Origin: Sphaerisporangium cinnabarinum
Lineage (GTDB): Bacteria > Actinomycetota > Actinomycetes > Actinomycetales > Cellulomonadaceae
Assembly (NCBI GenBank): GCA_003052455.1
Contig: QAPD01000020.1
Coordinates: 1-64,000, forward strand
Reading direction: 5' to 3'
Length of the DNA stretch: 64,000 nucleotides
Shown: positions 31,947 through 39,976 of the stretch, one piece after another
How positions within the stretch are numbered: the stretch's first letter is position 1
Layout: each line of letters opens with the position of its first letter
Position numbers and translations under genes: made by a program
The notes under the pieces: generated by a model
The model's input: only the letters and a program-made list of their open reading frames with translations
The model's database searches: none
Told to the model about the DNA's origin: nothing

Positions 31947-32518
31947 CCGGCGCCCGGGCCGGCCGACGCGCCGACGCGACGGCCGGACAGCCGGCCGGGC
32001 GCCGCACGCTGAGCCTGCTCCTGGCGGTCCTGACCCTCGTGACGGCGTCGTGGTGGGGGGTCGCGCACGCGGCCGTCGAGCCCACGACGGCCGCGTGGAC
32101 GGACCAGTCGCGGGCCGCCGCGCCCGTCTCCGCCGGCCGGTGGCAGACGACGACGGCGGGCACGTGCGTCGCGCGCGGCGAGGGACGCACCGTGCTCTCC
32201 GGCTGCACGGTCCGCGGGATCTCGTTCGAGACGTGGGGCGAGCCGGGGAGCCAGGTCCGCAACTACTACGTGGCCTTCACCGTGCCGGCCGGCACGCGGT
32301 CGGTGTCCTTCGACGTCGACCTCCGCGCCGCGACCGGCCAGGCGACCTCGTGGCAGTGGAGCGGCGCCCACGTCGTCGCCGGGGGCCAGTTCACCCCGCA
32401 GCAGGGCTGGACGTGCTCCGACCTGCCGCGCGTGCGCGGGGACGGCGCCGACTGGCAGAGCCCGATCTACTTCCAGGTCGCCGAGCAGGGCGGCGGAGGC
32501 GCGTCGGCCTGCCCGTGA
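31943..32518 (+). CDS. Exported protein of the SipW cluster
   Basis: 191 aa, ATG at 31943 overlapping the sipW stop (ATGA). A signal-like segment LSLLLAVLTLVTASWWGVAH is followed by TTAAWTDQSRAAAP, which repeats the A-A-W-T-D signature of the 30846-31388 protein. The mature domain (~60-190) is rich in Trp/Gly/Ser/Thr with three cysteines and segments such as YYVAFTVPAGTRSVSFDVDL, compatible with a small beta-sandwich adhesin. No named family. Probably a second substrate of the SipW peptidase and a component of the same surface structure. Confidence 0.78.
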   Translation: MTGARAGRRADATAGQPAGRRTLSLLLAVLTLVTASWWGVAHAAVEPTTAAWTDQSRAAAPVSAGRWQTTTAGTCVARGEGRTVLSGCTVRGISFETWGEPGSQVRNYYVAFTVPAGTRSVSFDVDLRAATGQATSWQWSGAHVVAGGQFTPQQGWTCSDLPRVRGDGADWQSPIYFQVAEQGGGGASACP

Positions 32519-32540
32519 CGGTGTCCGCCCGTGGAGGACG

Positions 32541-33257
32541 TCAGTCCGGCACGACCGGGCTGATCACGTACCAGAGGCGCACGGACTCGTCACCGCCCGG
32601 CCCCGGCTCGTGGCTGATCTGCACCGACGTCTCGACGTCGCCGTTCGACCCGTTGATGCCGGTACGGGCCCGCGTCCCGCCCGCGCGCGACGCGTCGAGC
32701 GACGCGGGCAGGTCGTCGAGCCAGCGGTCGACCTGCGACCGGGGGAACCCGAGCACCTGCGCGTCGGCGACGAGCTGGTCGTGCACGGCCTGCCCGCCGG
32801 AGAGCGTGCGGAACACGTTGATCGCGCTCACGTACCCGCGCCGGGGCTGGATCGTCAGCTCCTCGGCCGTCGTGGTCCACGTGCCGTCGGGGAGCGTCAG
32901 CTCGACCTCGGCCGCGCCGTCCGGCACCTGCACGACGGCCATCGACTCGCCCAGCCCGACGGACTCCGCGGTGATCGGCCTGCTCACGTCCCAGCGCACG
33001 GTCTCGCCCCTCTCGATGTCGTCGATCGTCGTCGTGCCCGTCGTGCTCCCGCCGCCCTCGACGTCCCCGCCGCCCGACGCCGTCGGGCCGCCCGGGGCGG
33101 TCGTCCCGCCCGGTCCGGTGGCCGCGTCGTCCGGGTCGCCGAACGTCACGGTGCACCCCGTCAGCACGAGAGACCCGGCGAGCGCGCCTGCGAGCAGGAC
33201 CGCGGCGACGCCGCCCCTCGGCGGCGACCCGGGCGCGCGACGGAACCCTCGGCTCAC
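32541..33257 (-). CDS. Putative lipoprotein coupled to the WXG100-domain gene
   Basis: 238 aa from GTG at 33257, chosen because it overlaps the preceding gene's stop (GTGA, 33254-33257); another GTG at 33278 lies inside that gene. Lipobox LVLTGC, then a 40-residue Gly/Thr/Pro linker, then a soluble domain (~75-238) with VRWDVSRPITAESVGLGESM, VELTLPDGTW and a C-terminal SVRLWYVISPVVPD. I do not recognise the family. Translational coupling to a WXG100-headed protein suggests they act together, for example as accessory or immunity to a secreted effector, but nothing in the sequence proves that. Confidence 0.72.
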   Translation of the reverse strand: MSRGFRRAPGSPPRGGVAAVLLAGALAGSLVLTGCTVTFGDPDDAATGPGGTTAPGGPTASGGGDVEGGGSTTGTTTIDDIERGETVRWDVSRPITAESVGLGESMAVVQVPDGAAEVELTLPDGTWTTTAEELTIQPRRGYVSAINVFRTLSGGQAVHDQLVADAQVLGFPRSQVDRWLDDLPASLDASRAGGTRARTGINGSNGDVETSVQISHEPGPGGDESVRLWYVISPVVPD

Positions 33258-34750
33258 TGGTCCACGTCCACGTCCCACTCGGTCAGTCTGTCAAGGATGC
33301 GCCCGATGCGGGCGGGGTTCGTGAGCCGGTAGTCGGCGATCCGGTCGGAGACGTCGGTGCCGACGATCTGCGCCGCCTGGTCCGGGTGCTGCGTGACGAG
33401 CTGCTGGTAGGCGGGCAGCGTGTCGTTCGAGATGTACTCCCAGCGGGTCGCCTGGTCGGCGATGTTGCCGCCCGGCAGCGGCGTCTGGACCGTCACGGTG
33501 CCCTGGACGGGGTTGTCGAACGTGATGCCCGTGAACGGGATCCCGAGGTTCTCCGGCCCGGGCGTCTCGACGTTCACCGTGAAGGGGTCGTGCTGCGCGT
33601 ACGTGCCCGCGCCGGGGATCGACGGCTCGCCGACGAGCGTCATGAGGTACGTGAACGCCTCGCCCGTGACCGGGTGGTCGCGCATGGTCTGCCAGTCGTC
33701 AGCGATGACCTGGTTCTGCTCGCGCCACAGCAGCGCGGTGTTGCCGTCCGCGAGCGCCTGCGCGTCGCCCGCGCGGCCGGCCTCGACGTCCGCCCACGCC
33801 TGGTACGCGGGCCCGTCGATGACACCGGCCTCGAGCAGCCGCTCCATCTCCTCCAGCCCGCCGTTCAGGTACGCCTCGTGCATGACGGCCTGGTCCACGA
33901 AGATCTCGCGCTGCATCGACAGGAACTGGTTCTCGTAGAAGCCGAGCTCGGCGTCCGACATGGTCGCGATCGCCTCGAGCGCCGCCCGGTCGACACCGGG
34001 CGGCAGCGCCCGGGCTCCGCTCGCGACGCCCTGCGCGAGCTGCCGCATCATGTCGAGGTCGAAGAACCCGGCGGCGAACGACGGCCCGATCATCGCGGCC
34101 ATGCCGGCCCACTGCATCCACGGGTTGTCCAGGTAGAGCTCGCCGTAGTACGTGTAGACGCTCTCGATGATCTCGCGGTTGGCCGACGCCCCCGCGGACG
34201 GGTCCCAGTCGGCGAAGTCGAACCCCGCCTCGCCCGCGGCGACGCGCGTCCAGTGCGTGACGGCGAGCTCCGCGAAGCCCGGGGAGTCGGGGTCGACGCC
34301 GAGGCGCACCATCTGGTCGTAGAGCGCCGCGACCTGCGCGTCCGTCGCGTTCTCGAGCCACGCGGCGCGCTCGTCCGCGTCCATCGCGGCGTACTCGCCC
34401 GGCGTCGGGGTGGGGACGGTCTGCTGCGGCCCGCCCGGGCCGGACGCGGGCGGACCGCCCGGGCCGGCGAGGGCGCCGCCGTCGGCGCTCGCGGACTCCT
34501 GCTGGTCGGCGTCGGTGGCGAGGCGGTCGGCCGCGGCGTCGAGGAGGCTCGCGGTGCCGGTGAGCGAGGGGCCGAGCGTGGTGGCCCAGTCGCTGCGGAA
34601 CTGCGCGGCGTCGGGCCCGTCCCACCGGGTCGCGGCATCGACCACGGCCGCGACCTGCGCGCGGTGGGTCCGGAGCGCGTCGGCGCCGGAGCGCAGACCC
34701 GACGCGAGCGCGCGCAGCGCACGGACGTCGGCGCCCCACATCCCGCTCAT
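33254..34750 (-). CDS. WXG100-domain protein with large C-terminal domain (candidate type VII secretion substrate)
   Basis: 498 aa from ATG at 34750 with GGAGGGGACGGC upstream. Residues ~5-85 are two helices joined by a turn with the WXG motif (W43-D-G45 in TRWDGPDAAQFRSDW). A Gly/Pro linker (~90-115) follows. The C-terminal ~380 residues are acidic and helical (DADERAAWLENATDAQVAAL, YDQMVRLGVDPDSPGF, AIATMSDAELGFYENQFLSM), ending DRIADYRLTNPARIGRIL, with no toxin motif I can name. Long WXG/LXG-headed proteins are usually exported by type VII systems, often as effectors. No ESX machinery is in this window. The downstream lipoprotein is translationally coupled. Confidence 0.78.
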   Translation of the reverse strand: MSGMWGADVRALRALASGLRSGADALRTHRAQVAAVVDAATRWDGPDAAQFRSDWATTLGPSLTGTASLLDAAADRLATDADQQESASADGGALAGPGGPPASGPGGPQQTVPTPTPGEYAAMDADERAAWLENATDAQVAALYDQMVRLGVDPDSPGFAELAVTHWTRVAAGEAGFDFADWDPSAGASANREIIESVYTYYGELYLDNPWMQWAGMAAMIGPSFAAGFFDLDMMRQLAQGVASGARALPPGVDRAALEAIATMSDAELGFYENQFLSMQREIFVDQAVMHEAYLNGGLEEMERLLEAGVIDGPAYQAWADVEAGRAGDAQALADGNTALLWREQNQVIADDWQTMRDHPVTGEAFTYLMTLVGEPSIPGAGTYAQHDPFTVNVETPGPENLGIPFTGITFDNPVQGTVTVQTPLPGGNIADQATRWEYISNDTLPAYQQLVTQHPDQAAQIVGTDVSDRIADYRLTNPARIGRILDRLTEWDVDVDQ

Positions 34751-34902
34751 GCCGTCCCCTCCCGCCCCTGCGCGTCCCCTCACGCGCACGCGTCGACACC
34801 TTCGTCCCCGACGGTCGCACGCCGACGGTACGCGGCCGGGTCCGCCGCCGCGATGGGGACAACTGCCCATGCGCGCGGGAGGGGACAGTGCGGCCGCGCG
34901 CC

Positions 34903-35193
34903 TCAGCTCAGGCGACGCTCCAGCCGGACCACCACCGTGTCGCCGACATCCTTGCCGAGGCGCTTGCGCACGCCCGCGTTGAGCGACAGCATCAGCCCGC
35001 CCGACCCGGTCGGCATGAGCCCGACGTCGCGCAGCGCGACGTCGTCGACGGTCGCGTCCACGCGGACCGCGCGCAGCGACCCGAAGAGCTCGCGCGCCCC
35101 GGGTACCTCGACGCAGGGCCACGTGTCGCCCTTGACGTCGACGCCGACGGGCGCGGTGAACGTGTGGTCGAGGGTGACGGGCTCGAACGGCAT
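34903..35193 (-). CDS. DUF1905 family protein
   Basis: 96 aa from ATG at 35193, ribosome site GGAGCACC. The DUF1905 beta-barrel pattern is visible: W-P-C-V-E-V-P, FGSLRAVRVDATVDD, GLMPTGSGGLMLSLNAGVRK, then RLGKDVGDTVVVRLERR at the C terminus. The family is widespread, often fused to bacteriocin-protection YdeI-type domains, and has no settled function. Monocistronic, between the WXG100 gene and the aminotransferase gene on the same strand. Confidence 0.85.
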   Translation of the reverse strand: MPFEPVTLDHTFTAPVGVDVKGDTWPCVEVPGARELFGSLRAVRVDATVDDVALRDVGLMPTGSGGLMLSLNAGVRKRLGKDVGDTVVVRLERRLS

Positions 35194-35279
35194 GGCGGTG
35201 CTCCGATGGGTCGTGCGGTCGTGGTCGGGGGTCTGACCGGTCGACGGCCGGGAACTCGTCGGTCGTCGTGGGGCGAGGT

Positions 35280-36509
35280 TCAGGCGCCCCGCACCGACGC
35301 GCCCATGCGCGCGACCGCCTCGGTGAGCACGTCGACGCCCGTCGCGAGGTTGAGGCGCACGTGCCCCTGCCCGCCGGGGCCGAACCGGCGCCCGTCCTCC
35401 AGCGCGACGCGCGCGCGGTCGAGGAACCACGCCCGGGGGTCCGCGCCCGCCGGGCCGGGGAGCCCGCGCGCGTCGAGCCACGCGAGGTACGTCGCCTCGC
35501 CGGGCCGGTAGCGCACCGTGGGCAGGTGCTCCGCGAGCAGGTCGGCCAGGAGCCACGCGTTGCGCTCGACGCCCGCGAGGACGTCGTCGAGCCACGCCTC
35601 GCCGTGGTCGAGCGCCGCGACGTGCGCGAGCACCGGCACGTGCTGGACGCCGTGGCTCGCCTCCTCGGGGATGCGCCGCAGGTCGTCGGCGGCGTCCGGG
35701 CCGGCGACGGCCGCCGCGGCCTTGAGGCCGGGCAGGTTCCACGCCTTCGACGCGGAGACGATCGCGACGGCCGAGCCCGCCCCGGGGACGGTGAGGAGCG
35801 GCGTGTGGGTCGTCGCCGGGCGCCCGTCGAGACCGGGCCGCGTGAGGGGCGCGTGGATCTCGTCCGCCACGACGCGCACCCCGTACCGCTCGGCGAGAGC
35901 CAGCCCGGCCGCCAGCTCCGCGCGCGAGTGCGCGGTCCCCGTCGGGTTCTGCGGGTTGCACACGAGCCAGACGGCGCGGCGCCCGCTCCCCGGACCGTCG
36001 CCGTTCGCGGCGACGCCGGTCGCGTCGGCGAACGCACGCTCGAGCGTGTCGAGGTCGAGCCGCCCGTCGGCGCCGAGCGGCGCGTCGACGACGCGTCGCC
36101 CCTCGTTCGCGGTGAAGCCGTAGAACGGCGGGTACACGGGCGGGTTGACGACGACCGCGTCGCCCGGGGAGGTGAGGACGCGCAGCACCTCGACGATCGC
36201 GACCATGACGTCGGGCAGCGTGCGCGACGTCGCCGCGTCGAGGGTCCAGCCCCAGCGGCGCTCCGCGAAGCGCGCGTACGCCTCGCCGTAGGCGGTGCCG
36301 ACGTCGTACCCGGTGTCGCCGGAGCGCAGGGCGGCCGTCACGGCCTCGACGACCGCGTCGCACGGCGCGACGTCCATCTCGGCGACGAACAGCGGCAGCA
36401 CGTCGGGCGCGAAGGTGCGCCACTTGACCGACGTCCGACGGCGCAGCTCGTCGAGCGTGAGGACGTCGAGCGGTGTCGGGGACACGGGGGGCCTGGCCGG
36501 GCTGCTCAC
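35280..36509 (-). CDS. PatB/MalY-type aminotransferase (probable cystathionine beta-lyase)
   Basis: 409 aa, GTG at 36509. PLP fold type I with NPQNPTG (185-191), VVADEIHAPLT (~213-223) and the PLP lysine K255 in SASKAWNLPGLK. The opening (RTSVKWRTFAPDVLPLFVAEMD) and the GYDVGTAYGEAYARFAERRWGW segment are typical of the MalY/PatB C-S lyase branch rather than broad aspartate aminotransferases. It would cleave cystathionine or cysteine conjugates to a thiol, pyruvate and ammonia. Followed by 86 bases and the DUF1905 gene. Confidence 0.87.
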   Translation of the reverse strand: MSSPARPPVSPTPLDVLTLDELRRRTSVKWRTFAPDVLPLFVAEMDVAPCDAVVEAVTAALRSGDTGYDVGTAYGEAYARFAERRWGWTLDAATSRTLPDVMVAIVEVLRVLTSPGDAVVVNPPVYPPFYGFTANEGRRVVDAPLGADGRLDLDTLERAFADATGVAANGDGPGSGRRAVWLVCNPQNPTGTAHSRAELAAGLALAERYGVRVVADEIHAPLTRPGLDGRPATTHTPLLTVPGAGSAVAIVSASKAWNLPGLKAAAAVAGPDAADDLRRIPEEASHGVQHVPVLAHVAALDHGEAWLDDVLAGVERNAWLLADLLAEHLPTVRYRPGEATYLAWLDARGLPGPAGADPRAWFLDRARVALEDGRRFGPGGQGHVRLNLATGVDVLTEAVARMGASVRGA

Positions 36510-36518
36510 CCGACCACC

Positions 36519-37523
36519 CTAGGACGAGACCCGCAGCGCCAGCTTGCCGACGTAGTGGTCTCGCAGGGCGGCGTGCGCGTCCTGGACACGCTCCAGCGGG
36601 AAGGTCCGCGCGACGTGGACCTCGAACGAGGAGGCGGCGACGACGGCGTTCAGCCGCTCCAGCGCGCGCCGGCTCCGGTCCCCGTCGTAGTGCGACAGCC
36701 GCGCGGCCGGCGGCCTCGCGGGCACGGGCAGCACGCCGTGCGGCCACGCGATCCGACCCGACGCCTTGACCGCGCGGAGCGACCGTTCGGCCGTCTCGCC
36801 ACCGGCCGTGACGAGCGCCCCGTCGAGACCGTCCGGCGCGAGGTCCGACGCGGCGGCCGCGACGTCGTCCCGCCGACCGTCGACGACGACCTCGGCGCCC
36901 GACCGGCGGGCGAGGTCGACGCCGTCGTCGCCGGAGGCGACGGCGAGGACCCGCAGGCCGCGGTGCCGCGCGAGGTGCACGGCCAGGTGACCGATGCCGC
37001 CGCTGGCGCCGAACACCAGGAGCGAGCCGCCCGGGGGCAGGTCGAGGAGGTCGAGGCCGCTCTGCGCGGTCAGGGCGTCCCAGGCCAGCACGCCGGCCTG
37101 CTGGGTCGGCAGGCGGTGGGGCACGGGCGCGACGTGCTCGGCCGCGACGACGACGTACTCCGCGTACGCGCCGCCGCGCGGCACCGGCATCGTCGCCGCG
37201 TAGACCCGGTCGCCGACCGCGAGACCGGTGACCTCCCGTCCGACGGCGGCCACCCGCCCGGCCGCGTCCCACCCGAGGACGTAGGGGAACGTCGACGGCA
37301 CCCCGAACGCGCCGTCGTAGGCCCCCTCGCGCTCGACCGCGTCCCACGACGCGACCCCGGCGTACTCGACCCGGACGAGCACGTCCTCCGGACCCACCTC
37401 CGGGCGAGGGATCTCCCGCAGCACGAGCTGGTCCGCTCCCCCGAACCGGTCGAGGACGGCCGCGCGCATCCGCGGGCGGGAGGTCTCGTCGCCGGAGGGC
37501 TGCTCGGGGTGTGCGGTCGTCAT
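36519..37523 (-). CDS. NADP-dependent quinone oxidoreductase-like MDR enzyme
   Basis: 334 aa, ATG at 37523 preceded by AAAAAGGAG. Zinc-free medium-chain reductase: GroES part (REIPRPEVGPEDVLVRVEYA, YVLGWDAAGRV), then the NADP site LLVFGASGGIGHLAVHLARH and a C-terminal VHVARTFPLERVQDAHAALR. No Cys/His zinc set. It is divergent from a MarR gene and transcribed through two copies of a MarR-type operator, the standard layout for an electrophile- or phenolic-inducible reductase. The substrate is probably a quinone or unsaturated aldehyde/ketone. The PatB gene starts 10 bases downstream, so the two may form one operon. Confidence 0.87.
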   Translation of the reverse strand: MTTAHPEQPSGDETSRPRMRAAVLDRFGGADQLVLREIPRPEVGPEDVLVRVEYAGVASWDAVEREGAYDGAFGVPSTFPYVLGWDAAGRVAAVGREVTGLAVGDRVYAATMPVPRGGAYAEYVVVAAEHVAPVPHRLPTQQAGVLAWDALTAQSGLDLLDLPPGGSLLVFGASGGIGHLAVHLARHRGLRVLAVASGDDGVDLARRSGAEVVVDGRRDDVAAAASDLAPDGLDGALVTAGGETAERSLRAVKASGRIAWPHGVLPVPARPPAARLSHYDGDRSRRALERLNAVVAASSFEVHVARTFPLERVQDAHAALRDHYVGKLALRVSS

Positions 37524-37537
37524 CGACGCTCCTTTTT

Positions 37538-37601
37538 CTTGATTGGATCAAGCATCAACGTAGCAGCGTTGGTTGAGTGCATCAAGCATCCTGGCTACGG
37601 T
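37538..37601. promoter_or_regulatory. Divergent promoters with two MarR-type operators
   Basis: Two matching palindromes: CTTGAT-TGG-ATCAAG (37538-37552) and TTGAG-TGC-ATCAA (37573-37585), 34 bases apart. Plus-strand promoter: TTGAGT (37573-37578), 17 bases, TACGGT (37596-37601); the start would coincide with the MarR ATG (leaderless). Minus-strand promoter: TTGATG (37585-37580), 17 bases, TACGTT (37562-37557). The right operator covers both -35 boxes, the left one the oxidoreductase transcription start. Binding by the adjacent MarR is inferred. Confidence 0.75.
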
Positions 37602-37607
37602 GACCCC

Positions 37608-38030
37608 ATGGCTCTCTCGAACGGCCCGGTCGCCGCGACGTCCGCGGCCGAGGTCGCGCTGTTCGACCTGGTCGACGTGTACGACCGCGCCTACGAGGAG
37701 GCCGCGGCCCGGCTGTCGCTGAGCGCCGCCCAGGCGTGCGTCCTGGGGCGCCTCGGCACCCCGCGAGGCATGGGAGCGCTGGCCCGGGAGCTGGGCTGCG
37801 ACGCGTCCAACGTCACGCAGATCGTCGCGCGCCTCGAGACGGCGGGGCTCCTGACCCGCCGACCGAACCCCGACGACGGCAGGTCGCGGCTGGTGGCTCG
37901 GACCGCTCGGGGCGACGAGGTCAACCGCCGCTTCGAGGAGGCGTTCGCGTTCGCCCGTGCGGCGGTCGGCCGGCTCACCCCGGACGAGCAGGACCAGCTC
38001 ACGGCCCTCGTGCGCAAGGCCCTCGGGTGA
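37608..38030 (+). CDS. MarR family transcriptional regulator
   Basis: 140 aa from ATG at 37608, which lies 6 bases past a -10 box and is probably leaderless; an open frame upstream is a shadow of the oppositely oriented genes. Winged helix: LSAAQACVLGRLGTPRGMGA, LARELGCDASNVTQIVARLE (recognition helix), TAGLLTRRPNPDDGRSRLVA (wing with the conserved D-x-R-S/R). N- and C-terminal helices (RAYEEAAARL; LTPDEQDQLTALVRKAL) form the dimer. It has no redox cysteine pair (one Cys in the HTH region, C46, another in DASN's helix), so whether it senses thiol stress or a ligand is open. Autorepressor and repressor of the divergent oxidoreductase. Confidence 0.88.
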   Translation: MALSNGPVAATSAAEVALFDLVDVYDRAYEEAAARLSLSAAQACVLGRLGTPRGMGALARELGCDASNVTQIVARLETAGLLTRRPNPDDGRSRLVARTARGDEVNRRFEEAFAFARAAVGRLTPDEQDQLTALVRKALG

Positions 38031-38097
38031 CCGAGCCGGGCCGACCGGTGCAGCACCTGGCCGCCGGGCCGGACGACGCCCGGTCGGCTCGACGACC

Positions 38098-38946
38098 CTA
38101 GGGGCGCTCCGGGCCCGCGCTCTGCGGCGCCGCCGCCACCGGCGCGCCCTCCTCGGCCGCGGCGTTCGCCGGGCTCGTCGCGAGCACCACGCACCCGCCG
38201 ACGGCGGCCAGCGTCGCCACGACGGCGGGGACCGCCCAGCCCGACCGCACGACGTCGCCGAGCACGGCGAGGCCGACGATCCCCGGCGCGAGCACCTCGA
38301 TCACGGAGACCGTCGCCGCGACGGTGCCCACGGCGCCCCGCTCCAGGGCGCGCAGGTACGCGAGCGCGCCCGCGACGCCGCCGAGCACGATCGCGAGGGC
38401 GAGCGGCTGGAGCACGGTGTCGAGCAGGTCGCCGGACGCGTGCGCGCCGCGCGCCGCCACCGCGGCGACCGAGTAGCCGAGGCCGCCGAGGACGGCGAGC
38501 AGCACGGGGTGCCCGCGCCGGTACGCGACGGCGGTTCCGACCGCCACGACCGCGGCGGCGACGTTGACCCAGGTCGTGAACCCGGCAGGCGGGTGCGTCG
38601 CGGGCTGCTCCCCCGCCGCGAGCGCCAGCACCACGAGCCCCGCCACGACGACGCCGATCATCACGAGGTCCGTGCGGCGCAGCGTCGCGCCGAGCACCAG
38701 CCGGGCGAGCAGCACGACGGCGACGAGCGACGCCGCCACGACGGCCTGCACCACGAACAGCGGCAGGTGGTCCAGCGCGAGGAGGGAGAGGAGCCAGCCG
38801 ACGCCGTCGACCACGAGCCCGCCGACGACGAGCGGCTGGGCCACGGCCGCGAGGCCGTGGGCCCGGCGCGTCGCGACGGCCTGCATGATCGTGCTCACCG
38901 CGTACAGGAGGCTCGCGGTCACGGCGGCGAGCAGCGAGAGGATCAC
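38098..38946 (-). CDS. DMT superfamily (EamA/NIPA-like) membrane protein
   Basis: 282 aa, GTG at 38946 and no obvious ribosome site. Nine or ten helices cover the protein (residues ~1-260), in two similar halves, with VSTIMQAVATRRA in helix 1 and LYAV/YLRALERGAVGTVAATVSV near 200-225 typical of DMT transporters whose first half ends in VVQAVVAASLVAVVLLARLV. A Pro/Ala-rich 25-residue tail ends the protein. Such actinobacterial proteins are often annotated as DMT family or magnesium-transporter-like NIPA relatives. The substrate cannot be told. Converges on the MarR gene. Confidence 0.75.
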   Translation of the reverse strand: MILSLLAAVTASLLYAVSTIMQAVATRRAHGLAAVAQPLVVGGLVVDGVGWLLSLLALDHLPLFVVQAVVAASLVAVVLLARLVLGATLRRTDLVMIGVVVAGLVVLALAAGEQPATHPPAGFTTWVNVAAAVVAVGTAVAYRRGHPVLLAVLGGLGYSVAAVAARGAHASGDLLDTVLQPLALAIVLGGVAGALAYLRALERGAVGTVAATVSVIEVLAPGIVGLAVLGDVVRSGWAVPAVVATLAAVGGCVVLATSPANAAAEEGAPVAAAPQSAGPERP

Positions 38947-39136
38947 GGCGCGGCCCCGGGAGCGGCGCCCGCGGTGGGCGTGACGCGGGCCGCGCTCACG
39001 GGCGCGCTGGGCCGTTCGGTCGGGGCGGGCACGTTCCGATCATCCGCCACGGCGGGGCGCACCGCGCGGGCGGGACCCCGGCCCTCCGGACGTCGGGGCC
39101 GAGGCGGTCAGGCGCCGCCGCGGGCGGGCCCGGCGG

Positions 39137-39871
39137 TCAGGCCTCGTCGCGCGCGGGTGCCGCGTCCCGACGGCCGCGCGCGTGGGCGGGGCGCTCGTCG
39201 TCGTGCACCCAGCGCCAGACGCGCGTCACGACGAACCACACGACCGCTGCCGCGACGACCGCGATGACGACCTTCTGCAGGACGCCCGCGTACTCCTCGA
39301 CGACGTGCCACTGCTCGCCGAGCGCGTACCCGGCGTAGACGAAGATCGTGTTCCACACGGCGCTGCCGGCGGTGGTGAGCGCGGTGAACTTCCACAGGGG
39401 CATGCGCTCGACGCCCGCGGGGATGGAGATGAGGCTGCGGAAGATGGGGATGAAGCGGCCGAAGAAGACCGTCGCGCTGCCGTGCCGCAGGAAGAACTGC
39501 TCGGTGCGGTCGACGTCCTCGACCTTGACGAGCGGCAGGCGCTCCGCGATCCAGCGCGTGCGCTCGCGCCCGATGATCGCGCCCACCGCGTAGAGCGCGA
39601 GGGCGCCGACGACGGAGCCCGCCGTCGTCCACAGGATCGCCTCGACGAGCCCGAAGCTCCCCTGGCTCGCCGTGAAGCCCGCGAGCGGCAGGATGATCTC
39701 GCTCGGCAGCGGCGGGAACAGGTTCTCGAGCGCGATGGCGATCGCGGCCCCGACCGGGCCCAGCGTCTCCATGAGGTTGACCGCCCAGCCGGCGACGCCG
39801 TCGAGAGCGGGCTCCGCCGTCGTGGCGGCGGGCACGGCGGCCGTCAGGGCGGCGGAGAGTCCGGAGGGCAT
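39137..39871 (-). CDS. DedA family membrane protein
   Basis: 244 aa, ATG at 39871. The DedA/SNARE-assoc domain is clear: ALENLFPPLPSEIILPLAGF (re-entrant helix with the conserved E), GSVVGALALYAVGAIIG, FFLRHGSATVFFGRFIPIFR (conserved R-x-x-P), SLISIPAGVERMPLWKFTAL and AVWNTIFVYAGYALG. A basic, polar C terminus follows the last helix. DedA proteins are lipid scramblases; bacterial members recycle undecaprenyl phosphate or phosphatidylethanolamine and support envelope homeostasis and resistance to cationic peptides. Single gene. Confidence 0.92.
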   Translation of the reverse strand: MPSGLSAALTAAVPAATTAEPALDGVAGWAVNLMETLGPVGAAIAIALENLFPPLPSEIILPLAGFTASQGSFGLVEAILWTTAGSVVGALALYAVGAIIGRERTRWIAERLPLVKVEDVDRTEQFFLRHGSATVFFGRFIPIFRSLISIPAGVERMPLWKFTALTTAGSAVWNTIFVYAGYALGEQWHVVEEYAGVLQKVVIAVVAAAVVWFVVTRVWRWVHDDERPAHARGRRDAAPARDEA

Positions 39872-39976
39872 GGGTCACGAGCCTAGGCGAGCGGTCCGTG
39901 GCGCGAGCGGCGATGCGGCCGGGAGGGTGTGGAGGTCTCGTGCGGAGGCGCGGGACGTGCGGGGAGGCCGACCGGC

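Noticed and set aside
37691-38194. Minus-strand ORF opposite marR
   Set aside because: Mirror of the winged-helix gene, overlapping both operator-linked start and the downstream membrane gene.
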